Shown here one piece after another: positions 1 through 11,278 of a stretch of DNA of 64,000 nucleotides (the first letter of the stretch is position 1; every line of letters begins with the position of its first letter). Location of the stretch: contig MNCI01025042.1 in assembly GCA_015680685.1 (NCBI GenBank), forward strand, positions 943,305 to 1,007,304, given 5' to 3'. Below the pieces are notes generated by a model. It searched no databases and had not been told where the DNA came from. It worked only from the letters and a program-made list of their open reading frames with translations. This DNA is from Gnetum montanum (Eukaryota > Streptophyta > Gnetopsida > Gnetales > Gnetaceae). Made by a program: the position numbers and the translations under genes.

Positions 1-757
1 GACTAAATCAAACCATTCACTAGTACATCCCCATTCATCGACAAAATTCTTTATCCATTCGCCAACACATTTTACCCTGGCATCCCCTCGACACACCCAG
101 TACATCTAAAACATTGTACCACTGTAAAGCAGCTGCAACACGCAGCACAGTAATTGCGCATGAGTACAAAAGCAGAGCAAAAGTTTACGCCACAAAAAAA
201 AAACCGAGACCCCGGGCACTTCCCATATAAGTCCCAGGCGGGAAGGCGGTCGTCCCAAAACCAAGTACTCATGTCTAAAATGGTCAAAAAATATCCAGTC
301 GCATGGCTTTGGCTCCCCGCCAACAGGTTCCCCAGAACACTAAACATGGGCCCTGTTCTTCCAAAGCATGTAACACATCCTCCCGTAGCTTTGGCCCCGC
401 CAACAAGATTCCCTTGAAAGCTAACCAAGGACCCTATTCCGCCCAAGGACGCACATTACATGTCTGAACTCCGAGTCTGCTAAAACATTGGCTATTGGCA
501 AAGATCAGCATGCCACATATCCAAACATCCCCTGTCCACGACACAATTCTTTGGGCAGTCACCAATCCCCACCATCTCTATCCTCCTATTAGCTACAAAT
601 TTCACTTTCCCGATCCCATGTACTACCGAACACGGTACGATGATGTCTCGTCAAGTGGTAGTGGGCAACGTCTTTATCAAGTTGCTTGTGGTATTTTGCA
701 CTTCTTTGTCGACGCTTCTCAAGTCGATTCCTCCAAGCGTCAACAAAGAGGGGCCAA
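1..757 (+). mobile_element. Element F, 3' end of internal region (non-coding)
   Basis: This stretch lies directly upstream of a polypurine tract and LTR start, so it is the 3' internal end of a plus-strand LTR retrotransposon whose body lies left of the window. I recognise no conserved gag or pol motif in any frame. Two imperfect copies of a roughly 60-90 bp unit, with the shared words GCTTTGGC and CCGCCAACA, lie at about 303-370 and 391-450. The last 100 bp resemble the DNA upstream of LTR G (about 2410-2502), which supports a related family. Confidence 0.6.
743..757 (+). other. Polypurine tract of element F
   Basis: ACAAAGAGGGGCCAA directly precedes the LTR start TGAAACACC. The same tract precedes LTR G at about 2488-2502, and a diverged form borders B's left LTR on the minus strand. 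Purine-rich tracts at this place prime plus-strand DNA synthesis in LTR retrotransposons. Confidence 0.75.
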
Positions 758-2056
758 TGAAACACCACAAAATTCGGCACTTAGTACTTGTCCAGCAAAA
801 AATCGGTCCCTAGGACCCACAGACAACCATGGCTACAGTGGGCGTCACACATTCCAACTTTGGAGGTCAAACAGCTTCATTTTCACTAAGTATCCGGCAC
901 CAGCGTATACACTTAAGGACATCCCCAACATAGACGCTCGAATCCACAGCGTATACGCCCGCCAACGTAGACGCTCGAATTTCCATCGTATACGCCCAGC
1001 ATAGACATCCAACTCGCATGCTCGGTGTACGGCAAAGGTTTACGGCCGGCACAGAATCTCCAAAGGTAGGATGAAGACAACACCAAAGAGCAAGAATTGA
1101 AGCAAGTGGCCATCCTTCGGCGTATACGCGAGCATCCATCAGCGTGTATGCCCAGCATCCATTGGCGTATACGCCTTGCATCCATCAGCGTGTACGCCCA
1201 GCGTATACGCCCATCCTGTAGCATCCTTACCCACGTTCACGCACGCTCAGCGCATCCAGCGTATATGCCCAGCGTATACGCTGACCTGATATGGCGTATA
1301 CGCCCAGCATATACGCCCAACACTTGTAATATTGTACATTTGTAAATTGTGTGCACCTGGTCAACGCGCCACGTGTTGCCCAACCCGAGTCTAGCATAAC
1401 AACCTGTATAAAAACCCCGATTTTCCACTTTACCTAGGTCGGTTAGCAAAAATCCCGGAGCATACCAGAGAACATTTACGCTGCGCAAAAGAGCTGAAAC
1501 CTTCTGATGCTGGGAAGCCCTGTATGCTGCATATATAGTCTCTACGCTCCGCTTTCCCTGCAGACTAGCCGAGTCATCCCTGTATACGCTGGGGCTTTTC
1601 ATCCACCTTGTGTTCCTACACGACTGCGTTAGACCGGTGCACTGTACTTTGACTCTGTAACACCATTTTTTACATTCACCACATAAGTTCTTTTACAGTT
1701 TTATGTCAATTTGGCCCACGCATTACTTATGCCTGTTTATGCTCATGCTCCGTTTCTATCTATTTTATGTTGTTTACGCTTCATTCACGCTTGCCAAANT
1801 CATGCTCCGTTTCTATCTATTTTATGTTGTTTACGCTTCATTCACGCTTGCCAAAGTTTATGCATAACCCAGCGTATAGCATTTTGCATACGCGTGGGGA
1901 AATCCTTGTCTGATCCGCGTGTGGACCACCCAAGGTACTCTGCCTTCGTGCATTCCAGCTCGCCCTCAGGCGAAGGCAGGGTCTTCTATACTCGTCCTGT
2001 GATCCCGCGGCCTCTATTTTCCTTCCAGCCGGAGACCGACGATTTCAGGCGGTACA
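758..2056 (+). repeat. 3' LTR of element F
   Basis: It begins TGAAACACCACAAAATT and ends GGCGGTACA, giving TG...CA ends. It aligns along its length with the 5' LTR of element E (58732-59923), including the shared block near the end with ACTCTGCCTTCG and CCGACGATTTCAGG. Its first half holds about nine copies of the palindrome GCGTATACGC. A likely promoter/transcript-start region lies near CCTGTATAAAAACCCC at about 1405. It includes a 56 bp assembly duplication at 1743-1855. ORFs read through it are translations of the palindrome repeats, not genes. Confidence 0.85.
1743..1855. other. 56 bp direct duplication around a single N (probable assembly artefact)
   Basis: Bases 1743-1798 and 1800-1855 are identical and separated only by one N at 1799. 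The E LTR shows no such duplication. This is the signature of two overlapping contig ends joined without being merged. The true sequence probably has one copy. Confidence 0.85.
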
Positions 2057-2502
2057 AAACCCAAAGAAGATTCGCCTCATAAGTCAAAAAAAAGAATGGA
2101 AAAAAAACACATCCCCAAGAAAATTGACAACGTTGCAGCTTTGTAATTGGCCCAGCCTTGGATTGAATTTGATGCTCTCATAAGCACTCTAATGGGAGGT
2201 CAACATTTCAGGGTCGAACCACTCCATGAGATGGTCACTGTCAATGATGCTAAATTTGCATCTTACACCATGATCCACTATTTGCATTTCATTCCCATAG
2301 TTGAAATTTCACCTCTCTAGCATTACCTATACCCCTTTGTCCCTTAGCATAACCTTATTCCCATATCACTCTTAAGCATGGTAAAATGACCTCTAATCTT
2401 GTACTGATGAGTAATGTTGTTGGCATGTCTACTGTGGTGTTTTGTAATTCTTTGTCGATGTCTCTCAGGCCACTCCTCCAAATGTTAACAAAGAGGGGCC
2501 AT
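2057..2502 (+). mobile_element. Element G, 3' end of internal region
   Basis: It sits between the end of LTR F and the start of LTR G. The last 100 bp (TTTGTCGATG...CTCCAAATGTTAACAAAG) match the DNA before LTR F. It ends in the polypurine tract ACAAAGAGGGGCCAT. I infer that F inserted into the 3' internal region of G. No coding motif is recognised. Confidence 0.55.
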
Positions 2503-3820
2503 TGAAACACCATAAAATTTCGGGTCTCAATGTCGCAACTGCAAATATGGCTAAGTTTCAAAATGGTGGCACTTTGCCCATATTTTTTCAAGTGTTTCAA
2601 AATGGTGGTGTTTAGTGTTAGAATGCTGGCACTTTTTGCAGATTCACATGTCACCCTGTTATGCTGCATAGCATAGCACCATGTCTACTATAGCGCAGCA
2701 CCCTATTACGCTGAGTAGCATAGCACCATGTCTACTACAGTGTAGCACCTTTTCACGCTGCATAGCGTAGCACCTTATCTACTACAGCATACCACCGTGT
2801 CATGCTATGTAGTGTAGCACCATGTCTACTGCAGTGTAGCACCCAGTCATGCTGCATAGCGTAGTGCAGCGTAGCACCATGTCTACTATAGAATAGCACC
2901 CTATCATGCTACATAGCATAGCACCATGTCTACTACAATGTAGCACCCTATCTAGCATTGCAAACAGTGTCCTGTGTCTTGCATGTAACATAGGATGAAC
3001 ATACCAGATAGTGTGGTCCCACCCATAGCACTGCCACGCAGCACCTGATCTACATTTTGGGCTAACCCTAGCCCTATAAATACCCCTGCACCCTCTTTTG
3101 AAAGGTAGAGGTAGAGGAGGAAGGGGGAAGACTGGCATTCATTTCTCACCAGCAAGGCAGTTGGCACTTCCATTTGGCATTTGGCACTTTGGCATCTTGG
3201 CACTTAGCTCTGTGGGTGAATCAAACCCATAGCACACTACACCGTCAGAGAGGTATAGCTACATCGCATGATATACTACATCCCCATTGTAGCCCTGTAG
3301 AAAATCACATGGTACACTATGGCTATAAACCCAGTAGGCACAATCCAACACAGTGAGCACTAGACTTCGCAGCCTGACATCATCAAGGCTATGAATGCAC
3401 TCCAACCATGCCTGTTGTACACTGTGTATCCCTTTGTGAATTAGCTACGCTCCCTCTTTTGGGGTGGTGTACTACTATTCTCAAACTCTGTTGCATTTCT
3501 AAAGAATTTCTCTTTGGCATTTAGCATAACACTTGTATTTTCTCACTTTTTTCCATACATGTTTGCATGTTCACGTCATTATTCTTAGGCCAGGACACCT
3601 TGCTACAATATATCTTAGTTGGGCCCGATGCTTGTGTGTAACGTAGTATAAACTCTTCTTGCACATGGTCATTTTAACACCACATAAGTCCATGTTTGAT
3701 CAACAAGACCGTTCAGGAAACCCTATTTTCAGTTTCTCCAACACTACCCTCTCGCGGATTTGGGGTTAGGCTGTATACCCGGTGACCTCTCGGTGTTCCA
3801 GCCACCAATGTTTTTGGACA
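2503..3820 (+). repeat. 3' LTR of element G
   Basis: It begins TGAAACACCATAAAATT after a polypurine tract. Between about 2655 and 2955 it holds roughly six degenerate tandem units of about 50-56 bp built from AGCACCATGTCTACTA and GCATAGCGTAG. A TATA-like CCCTATAAATACCCCTGCACC lies at about 3069-3089. The end is estimated from the match of GTTCCAGCC and the following bases with the ends of LTRs F and D. The right border is approximate because the next bases belong to element H. Confidence 0.7.
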
Positions 3821-3836
3821 TCATAATTGATTCATC

Positions 3837-4140
3837 ATTATTTCCTTGGGATTAGTGAAGGACATTATGACCACTATTTACAAGTTGTCTTATCTTAAAA
3901 ACTTCTTGGTAATCCATGTTGATAACTATAAGGGGGAATTTCCTATTATCATGAGAAGGACTTGGCTTAGCACAATTAATGTTAAGATGGAGATTTAAAA
4001 TATTTCCTTGGAAATCTTCAAAGAAAATGAATTTAGTAGAGTACAGATGAAGCAAGTTCAATGCATCATATACAATAACATTGGTTGCCATTATGTGCCA
4101 AACATATGAACTATACAAAGTACATCTGTTATAGCATGTA
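3837..4140 (+). pseudogene. H protease C-terminal remnant
   Basis: In the forward frame DNYKGEFPIIMRRTWLS can be read near 3918-3972. It matches NNNEGDFPIIMGRAWLR in element I's protease region, and the upstream nucleotides (TTCCTTGGGATTAGTGAAGGACATTATGACCACTAT) match I as well. In Ty3/gypsy elements this is the part of the aspartic protease after the catalytic Asp. The catalytic half is absent because the copy begins at LTR G. Stops follow after about 60 codons. The minus-strand ORF here is a shadow. Confidence 0.6.
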
Positions 4141-4373
4141 ATAATTATGCCAAGGAACCTACTATTTAGAAATGCCTATATGCAATAGCCAGAAAATAAG
4201 AAGGTGTCTAGTGGATAACAACAAATAGTGGGGAAAATTCCAAAATATGCATGGCACCAACAAAAAGTCTCACAAGTGCTTACATTGAATACATGGATGA
4301 AATAGACCAAATCTACAACCAACTCTCCCATGCATAGACTCAAATGGACTAGGGAGAGTTGGAGATCCCATAT

Positions 4374-5170
4374 TCATTCAAGTAGGAGCCCCTTGAACTA
4401 AAGGCCTTACTAGATAATTTAGAGTATGCTTATCTTGTTAACAGTAAGCTAGTAATCATAAATGTCCATCTTGCCCAAGAACAAAAGAAGAAGTTTCTTA
4501 AAGTGGTTAAAAATGGCCAAAGATATTTAGCTACTCATATCATGAACTACCAGGAATAGATCCAAGGATATGTTAGCATCAGATCTACATAGCGCCCCCC
4601 CCCCCCCAATCAAACCCAAAATGTAGCCAAAGAGAAGGCTAAATCTAAAGCTTAAGCAAGTTGTGAAAGGTAGGATTCATTTATTCCATTGCAGATAGTA
4701 AGTGGATTAGCCCACTTATCATTGTACCTAAGAAAGGTGATAAATGGAGCATCTGCATAGACTATAGGCTATTGAACATGAAAACTTTAAAGGATCATTT
4801 TCCATTGCCATTTGTAGACCAAGTGTTGGATACTATCACAGGGCATTAATACTATAGTTTTTTGGATGGTTATAATGGCTATAACCAAATCTAGATAGCA
4901 TTAGAGGATCAAGTCAAAAATACCTTCACAAGTTTCTCAAGGACTTTTCCATACAAAAGGATGCCATTTATCCTATACAATGCCTCTACTACTTTCCAAT
5001 ACCTAGTGCATAGCATTTTCTAGTAGCAAATTGGTAGTGGTGTGAAGGTCTTCATGGATGAATTCTCAATTTATGGTACCACCTTCAAGCAAGCCTTGGA
5101 TAGTCTCAAGTAAGTATTAAAATGTTGCATGAAGACATACTTAAGGCTCAATTAGTAGAAGAAACATCTA
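4374..5170 (+). pseudogene. H reverse transcriptase pseudogene
   Basis: The pre-RT linker reads EPLELKALLDNLEYAYL from about 4389. The RT core follows from about 4672 with GFIYSIADSKWISPLIIVPK, then CIDYRLLN, KDHFPLPFVDQVLD, FLDGYNGYNQI and KVFMDEFSIYG. The catalytic box, normally F/Y-x-DD, reads FMDE at about 5051-5062, so the second Asp is replaced. In-frame stops fall where Gln is expected, for example NQI-stop-I. A C run at about 4594-4606 coincides with a frame change. It was the polymerase of a Ty3/gypsy element and cannot be active. Confidence 0.8.
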
Positions 5171-5439
5171 ATGATCCAAGAAGGCTTAGTCTTGGAGCAC
5201 AAGAATTGAGGTAAACACAGAAAAAGTATAGGTCATCAAAGGAATCACCAAACAACCCAAAATGGTCAAAGATATCAAATCATTCCATGGACACAATGAT
5301 TATTATCAATAATTCATTTAGAACTTCTTCAAACTTGCTAAGGTGCTAATGGAACTAACCAAGAAGGATGAACCTTTTATCTAAACTAAGAAATGTGAGC
5401 ATGCATTCTAGAAATTAAAGTAAAAGCTCGTAAAAACCC

Positions 5440-5860
5440 CTATTCTATAGGCTGTAAATTGATCTAGACCTTTCTAGATCATGACAGATGCATTCAATTA
5501 TGCATTGGAAGTAGTTCTTACATAATTAGATAATTGAAAACATCCATACTATATCCTTTGTATGAGAAAAATAATTCTTGGTACATGACTAAATTATACC
5601 ATCATTAGGAAGGACCTCATGATGGCATTGTACTCGGAAAAATTCAAGCATTATATGTTTGGATACAAAATCTTTGTGGACACAAATCATAGTGCTATCC
5701 ATTTTCTGATGAACAAGCCAGCAGTAAGCTCTTGTTTCATATAATGACTAGTAATTTTGTAAGAGTTTGATCTTACAATGGTGGATAGAAAGGAAACTAA
5801 GAATGTGGTTGCTAATCACTTTTCTTGGTTGCAATGGAATGGTAAAGAGGATGAGAAGTG
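5440..5860 (+). pseudogene. H RNase H pseudogene
   Basis: Readable blocks are MTDAFNYALEVVLT near 5480, LMMALYSEKFKHYMFGYKIF with VDTNHSAIHFLMNK near 5620-5715, and LTMVDRKETKNVVANHFSWL near 5775-5835. These match the standard gypsy RNase H order: the D-A-S-x-x-A strand, the FxSYLxGxKxxVxTDHxAI block and the NxVADxLSR end. It would degrade the RNA strand of the RNA/DNA hybrid during reverse transcription. Stops and frame changes break it. Confidence 0.75.
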
Positions 5861-5929
5861 TGTCTCTAATCAATTTCCAAATGAAATGTTCTTTGTCAAG
5901 TCTCTTGATGTTCTAGCTTCCATGGGTAT

Positions 5930-7100
5930 TAACTAGTACAATGATTTTCTTTCTTATCTTCTCACTCATGAGATTCCACAAGAATTAGATAAAAAAAAGA
6001 AAAAATAGTTTCTTCATCAAGCTAAACACTACATAGAAATCCAAGGTAACCTTTACAAGGTTTGTATCAATGGCTTGGTGTGATGGTTCATGCTTAATGG
6101 TTATCAACTATGAATCCTCTAGGATACTAATGAAGGTTCTTGTGGGGGCCATTATATAGGTAGGAGGAAAACCATGAAGATCCTCATGATAGGGTACTTC
6201 TTGCGCATCATTTTTAGGGATATCAACTATTTTTTCCATTCTAATGAGTGCTACCAATAAGACAGAGGAATCACAACCCAAATGGAAGGACCTCAATAGC
6301 AAATTTAACCACTGGAGTCCTTTGACATTTGGGGCATTGAATTCATGGGATCCATCAATCCCATGTCCAATGGAAAGGCATACATCATTGCAATTGTTAA
6401 CTACTCTACTAAGTGGGTCAAAGCTATAGCAATTTTCAATTGTTCATATTCCACTACAACATGGTTTTTCTAAGAAAATGTGGTAAACATGTTTAGTGTG
6501 GTAAGAGCATTTATTTTTGATAATGGAACTCATTTTACAGGGGTTGCTTTTTCAAAATTAATGTAACACTTAGGGGTGCAGCATAAACTCAGAACCTCCT
6601 ATCATCCCCAAGCCAACAGTCAAGCCAAAGTTACTAATAGGAAGATAACTCAAATACTAGCACATACAATCAGTAAATATAGAAAGGACTGGAGCATGAA
6701 ACTCAACGATGCCATATAAGCTTTTCAATCCACATAAAAACTTCCTATAGGGTATTCGCCTTATGAGTTTGTGTACAAGAAGTTATCTAAACTTCCAATC
6801 CAAATTGAGCTCCATATACTTTCAACAACTTCTAAGCTTGACCTTGACCTTGATCTAGCACAACAAGAATGCCTCATGATACTAAATGTGCTAGATAAAA
6901 AGTAACAAGTAGCCTTAACTATGAATGAAATACATAAGACACATGAAAAATAGCATCATGTTGCATAGATACAGAGTGTTAAGTTTTAATTAGTGATAAG
7001 GTCTTCTATTTGAATCCCATGCATCTACCTCAATGTACTAAATTCCAAATGTTATGGGAAGGGCCTTATATCATTCATACAACTTTATCTTTGGGTGTCA
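5930..7100 (+). pseudogene. H integrase pseudogene
   Basis: A degraded zinc-binding region can be read near 6120-6260 (CGGHYIGRRKTMKIL, HSNECYQ). The catalytic core begins FDIWGIEFMG at about 6327, followed by KAYIIAIVNYSTKWVKAIA. The second block reads IFDNGTHFTG near 6513. The third reads HPQANSQAKVTNRKI near 6605, where the usual catalytic Glu of the QAE block is Lys. The C-terminal part ends near 7090 (WEGPYIIH). Several stops and frameshifts are present. Confidence 0.75.
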
Positions 7101-7909
7101 TGATCATCTACCATTCTTCAAGCCCAAAAAATGATTGTTGGTCAACATCCAATAATTAAAACCTTTCCTTAAATGAAAAGTAACCAACAATGATAACACC
7201 TCTGAATTAGCATACTCTATTTTTCAAATCTTTTCCTCTTGACTCAGTCATGGGGGAGATTTCCATCCATACTAACATTTTTTGAGGACTAATCCATTTT
7301 TTAATTTTTTTAATTTTACACCATTTTTCATATGTTTTTACTTTCTTTATAGTTTTCTCAATTATTTTATATATTTTTCCTTTTCTTTCATCTCCCTTTT
7401 TAGTATTGTTATCTTGTTTTATAGGAAATCTTTGATTTTGTACCACTATTGTTAAATCTGGAAGCTATTTAATGCATTTGTTAATGTTATGGTTGATTTG
7501 CTAAATGGCCAAATTTTTATCTTTGGATTATGGCCTCTATTAGCAAGTTGTTAATTTTCTTATGGTAGTAGGTAGTGGGACCACAACATTCATCATTGCA
7601 ATTCTACAGAGGCTCTGCATCTTGAAAACATGTGGTCCTTTCAATTGAAACTAAAAGTAACCAATTATCTGGCTACTTATTAGACTTACAATAGACCAAG
7701 CATGAATGAAAAAAAGGATGCGACTTCAAGGGAATCTTGGAAGCATATGATCCTTCCAATTGAAACTAAAGTAACCAATGCTCTAGCTACTTAATAGACT
7801 TGGAATGAGCCAAGCAAGAATAAAAGAAGGGTGTTACTTCAAGGGAACTTATTGTATTTACTTCCCAACTTCTTCCTAGAGCTTTATGATGCTTCTCCAT
7901 TACTATCTC
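7100..7909 (+). mobile_element. H 3' non-coding region with a two-copy repeat
   Basis: After integrase come TCAGTCATGGGGGAGAT (7246-7262) and T-rich DNA alignable with the same place in element I. A unit of about 115 bp occurs twice, at about 7630-7737 and 7749-7855, sharing CAATTGAAACTAA, AGTAACCAAT and ACTTCAAGGGAA. LTR A interrupts it at 7910. No gene is seen. Confidence 0.55.
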
Positions 7910-9392
7910 TGAAACACCACCTAATTCGCATGTTGTAACCTTTGTAACCCCATCCCATAAAACCCGAGGCAAAACTTCATTGTATATATAAATATTGTAA
8001 TCCAAAAGGAGCAATCTCACATATTTTATACTTTTGGACCTGGAAAATGCCTCATAAGTGGTCAAAGCCTCATCTCCCAAGTGAAAAAAGTCACATAATA
8101 TCTATATTTAGACTTGGGAGAGTCAAAAATTCCTTTTANATAATATCTATATTTAGACTTGGGAGAGTCAAAAATTCCTTTTAGAAAGTCAAAATTGGCA
8201 TTTTGATAGCATCTTCCATGCTTGAGACCCTGCATGGGGGTATTACTCACCTACCTTCAACATGGAGGAGTGTGATAGCATCTATGCTTAGTGTGAAGGG
8301 GTGTAGTTGCATATATGCTCAATGTGGAGGGGTGTGGCATCATCCATGCCCAGCATGAGGGCTATAACCCTTATCCCCTAGCATTGATACTTCATCCCCC
8401 AATGTTGATACTTCATAACCAAGATCTCAACATAGCACCAACTTTAGTGAGGATCTAGCACATCAACGTTTCTATTGGAAGCCCTAGCATCGGTGGAAAC
8501 ATCCAATGTGGGTGAAATTCCCATTTACTATTTTTAGTAAATGGAATGGATTTGATGCAATGGGGATATAACACTTACCTCATATAGTAACCGCCCTTGA
8601 ACTACACACCCACCACACCTACATGTAGCTATAATTTGTAGTAGTCAAATTAGAATTTGCAGCACCAATTTAGCATAATTTATAACAAGATTTATGGCCT
8701 AAAAACTATAAAACCTAAGCTTCTACATCATGAAGAAATTTCACCCTTTGGCATTTTTGAGAGCTCTTGCAATCCTACAAAAATGTACCTTCTCAAATCC
8801 TCTCAATTTGGAACCCCTTGCACCCATTGTTACCCCCTTAACCACCTAAGATCTATGAGATTTTTATACCAATGTTGTACATCTAGAAACCACAACTTCC
8901 AACATTGCTCACTTGGCAAGTTAAAATTCCTCACATCTCTCACCCCCTTTACATTAATAATGTTGCAAATTTGATGTCTGAGCCACAAGGATTTGAAAGC
9001 ATCAAAAGTGATAGAGCATTAGAATTGTCAAGTTGATTGTTGCAGCTTCAATGGATTCTAAACCCTGGTCCAAGTGGACCCCCTTCTCCTATAGGCCTTA
9101 TTGTACACATATTTTGTACCTCATTTAATTTTATTAAAATAAAGTCTCATAGATTTATTTGTGTACAAGTTTTATTTCATCTATTTCATCTAGGTATCAT
9201 TTACATTTAGATCTATATTTTGTGTTTGCATTTTTGCTATCCCATTTTTACATTTTCCAAGTTATTAGGTGATCTTTTGGACCATCAACGGTACCCTAAA
9301 TTTCATTCTTCAGAGGTACTGGGGATTCAAGCTTAAAAGCTATTGTGCTGAGATTTTCAATTTTCCAATGACTAAATTTTTTAGTCACTATA
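7910..9392 (+). repeat. 5' LTR of element A
   Basis: It starts TGAAACACCACCTAATT, like LTRs B to G. The end (TCACTATA) is placed by the conserved post-LTR word that follows (TGATGCTAAAAGGAGGGCC). Region 8195-8520 has repeated half-palindromes such as TCCATGCTTGAGACCCTGCATGG and CATCCATGCCCAGCATGAGG. The internal end is supported by comparison only, because the other LTR of A is outside the window. Confidence 0.7.
8095..8183. other. 44 bp direct duplication around a single N (probable assembly artefact)
   Basis: Bases 8095-8138 and 8140-8183 are identical and flank one N at 8139. This is the same signature as at 1743-1855, so the true LTR is probably 45 bp shorter. Confidence 0.85.
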
Positions 9393-9962
9393 GTTTTTTG
9401 ATGCTAAAAGGAGGGCCTCCAGCCAATTTCTACATCTAAATTTATTTTCCTTATAGCCAACATTTCTTGTAATTTTAAAATATTTAATTTTGTTTTAGCA
9501 AAATCCTTTGATCTTTGAACTAACCAACATTGTCCCTCATGGCCTTGCAATAAAATCCTAAACATAAAAATTGTAGGTGTTTGGTTTTTAAATTTTCACA
9601 ACACTTGCTATGAATTTCTTGGCCAAAGCTAACATTGGTGTAGTGCTAATACCATACCTCTCTTGTTACTAAAATTTTCTTAATAAAGACCATCATTGGT
9701 GGATTTTCCATCCAAATTCCCATCCCACTTCTCCTTTCTATGAAAATTAACAACTTGCCAAAGCCATCTTTTTGTGAAAAGTTAAAGTTTCCACTTTGGT
9801 TTTCAACCCCTCTCACCACCTCAACATTGGATAGAAAGGTGTCAGACCTTCCATCTTACCCTCCGTTTGTCATCCTCTATTCCCCCAAGTGTATGTGTAG
9901 CTAGAAAGCTTCAACTGGATGGAGTTTGATCCCACTTTCCAAAAAAAGTAAACCCTCCCCTC

Positions 9963-9993
<31 letters not shown>

Positions 9994-10284
9994 TTCCCAA
10001 TGTTCTCAAGAAAGGTGTAATATTTTCCCATTTTATTCCTTTTCTTTCTTAGCATTGGTGTAGTTGCTAGCTTAGCATGGTTGGGGTTTGATACCCATTG
10101 TTTATCATTTTTTCCATTTTTAGTAAAGGGGTATATCCCCCTTTAAGAGCCACTTACTACTTATGGCAAGTAATTCATTTTCAACCATTTCTTCCTTTTT
10201 AAGTTTATAAATTTTTCTTGCTAGAATTTTCACTCTTTTAAACTTTTATAATTCCTCTTAGCCATTTTTAGCACTTTTTTCACC
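9393..10284 (+). mobile_element. Element A leader
   Basis: Non-coding DNA between LTR A and gag. It begins with the conserved word GTTTTTTGATGCTAAAAGGAGGGCC. No tRNA-type primer site beginning TGG is seen at the border. It includes an uninterrupted run of 30 C at 9964-9993, which reads as polyglycine on the minus strand. No gene is seen. Confidence 0.6.
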
Positions 10285-11278
10285 ATGTCATATTGTAGAT
10301 CAACCATCTTGCCCTTTAACTTTACTGACAACATTTCTGACCAACAGGTCATGAGGGTCTATGACCCTAAATACCCTATCATAGCCAAGTTTAGGCAATC
10401 CTTATGACTTAGGGGGGAAATTTCTAGATTCTTGATGATAAATGAAAATAACTACAACTACATTTATGCCAAAATCCAAGCTAGCGTGTTGATTCCATGA
10501 ATGAAAGTAGAGGCAAAAATGGAGTATGAGCTCATACACTAAGATGGAAAGAATTATATTTCTTCCTTGTATATTTGGATACCCCTTATTAACACCTACA
10601 AATAGATCCTATCTCAATTGATTAAGATGGATGGAGAGGATGAGAACATTAGCTCGGATGAGCACCAAGAGGATGAGAAGGATGAGTTCAAGGTAGAATC
10701 TTTACATGAAAACATCCTAGGTGGGCTATTTTGACAAGAAAACCCCAAAGCCATAGTGCCCACCTCCATCCCCTTTGTCTCCTCTATGGAACAAATTCCA
10801 CCGTACTCTACCCCCTCTTACCCAACCATGTTCAAGCCCACATTGGTCATAACTGCCCACTAAACACAATTAGTGCCATAGTCTACCAAATTCCATTTTT
10901 CCATGTCATTCATGACCTAGCCTAGGTTAGTGTGACCGTCATCGATGGTGGTCACAACCACCAATCCTCTAAGCACTTAGGTAGGATCCACCATTGGACC
11001 CCAAGCAACCTAGGGATCACACATCCCCTTCATTCCATTTGTGCCACAAATATCAATGCAAACATCATTCTCTTGGTTTGGTCCACTAACCACCATGATA
11101 ACACAACCTCTCCACTCCATAGCATAATCAATAGCAAGGTCAAAGGCCTCCCAACAAATGTCACAACCTTTTGTATAGAGTCCACAGCCAACAAGGGTAC
11201 CCCAAGGCCTAGATCAAGCCTTCTAGATGATCCATGACTTGATGAAGAAGTTGAAGCCTCTACATCTCAAACCGCTAA
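10285..11278 (+). pseudogene. A gag, N-terminal half (split by B)
   Basis: The start at ATG 10285 matches gag starts in B, C and E. Readable blocks are ENNYNYIYAKIQASVLIP and KVEAKMEYELIH, against KQYNFICIKIQANIAIDRSK and MEAKRHFELIH in E. An acidic Asp/Glu-rich segment (about 10630-10730) and a Pro/Thr-rich, poorly conserved stretch follow. The frame breaks off at CTCAAACCGCTAA (11266-11278), exactly where LTR B starts. The E counterpart reads CTCAAAACCGCTAACAATG and continues. Gag packages the element RNA. This copy has stops and is dead. Confidence 0.7.
11274..11278. other. Target-site duplication of B, left copy
   Basis: GCTAA before LTR B matches ACTAA at 37668-37672 in four of five bases. 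Joining A's gag across this point restores the alignment with E and C gag, which supports it independently. Confidence 0.7.

Larger units (their letters stand above)
3821..7909 (+). mobile_element. Element H, Athila-like Ty3/gypsy remnant
   Basis: A decayed plus-strand element. It starts inside the protease region next to LTR G and stops where LTR A begins. Order: end of protease, linker, RT, RNase H, integrase, then the non-coding 3' region with TCAGTCATGGGGGAGAT at 7246-7262. Its protease end and 3' region align with element I, so H and I are one broad family. H keeps the pol genes that I lacks. The lineage call rests on RT and RNase H wording (KDHFPLPF, FLDGYNGYNQI, VDRKETKNVVANHFSWL) recalled from Athila-type elements. 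Confidence 0.75.

Noticed and set aside
867-1602. Overlapping minus-strand ORFs with RIRWAYTL/GVYAG repeats (also 58765-59185)
   Set aside because: They are translations of the GCGTATACGC palindromes in LTRs E and F. No start signal or conservation as protein is seen.
9964-9993. Run of 30 C, read as a polyglycine ORF on the minus strand
   Set aside because: It is a homopolymer in a non-coding leader. The ORF is an artefact of the run.
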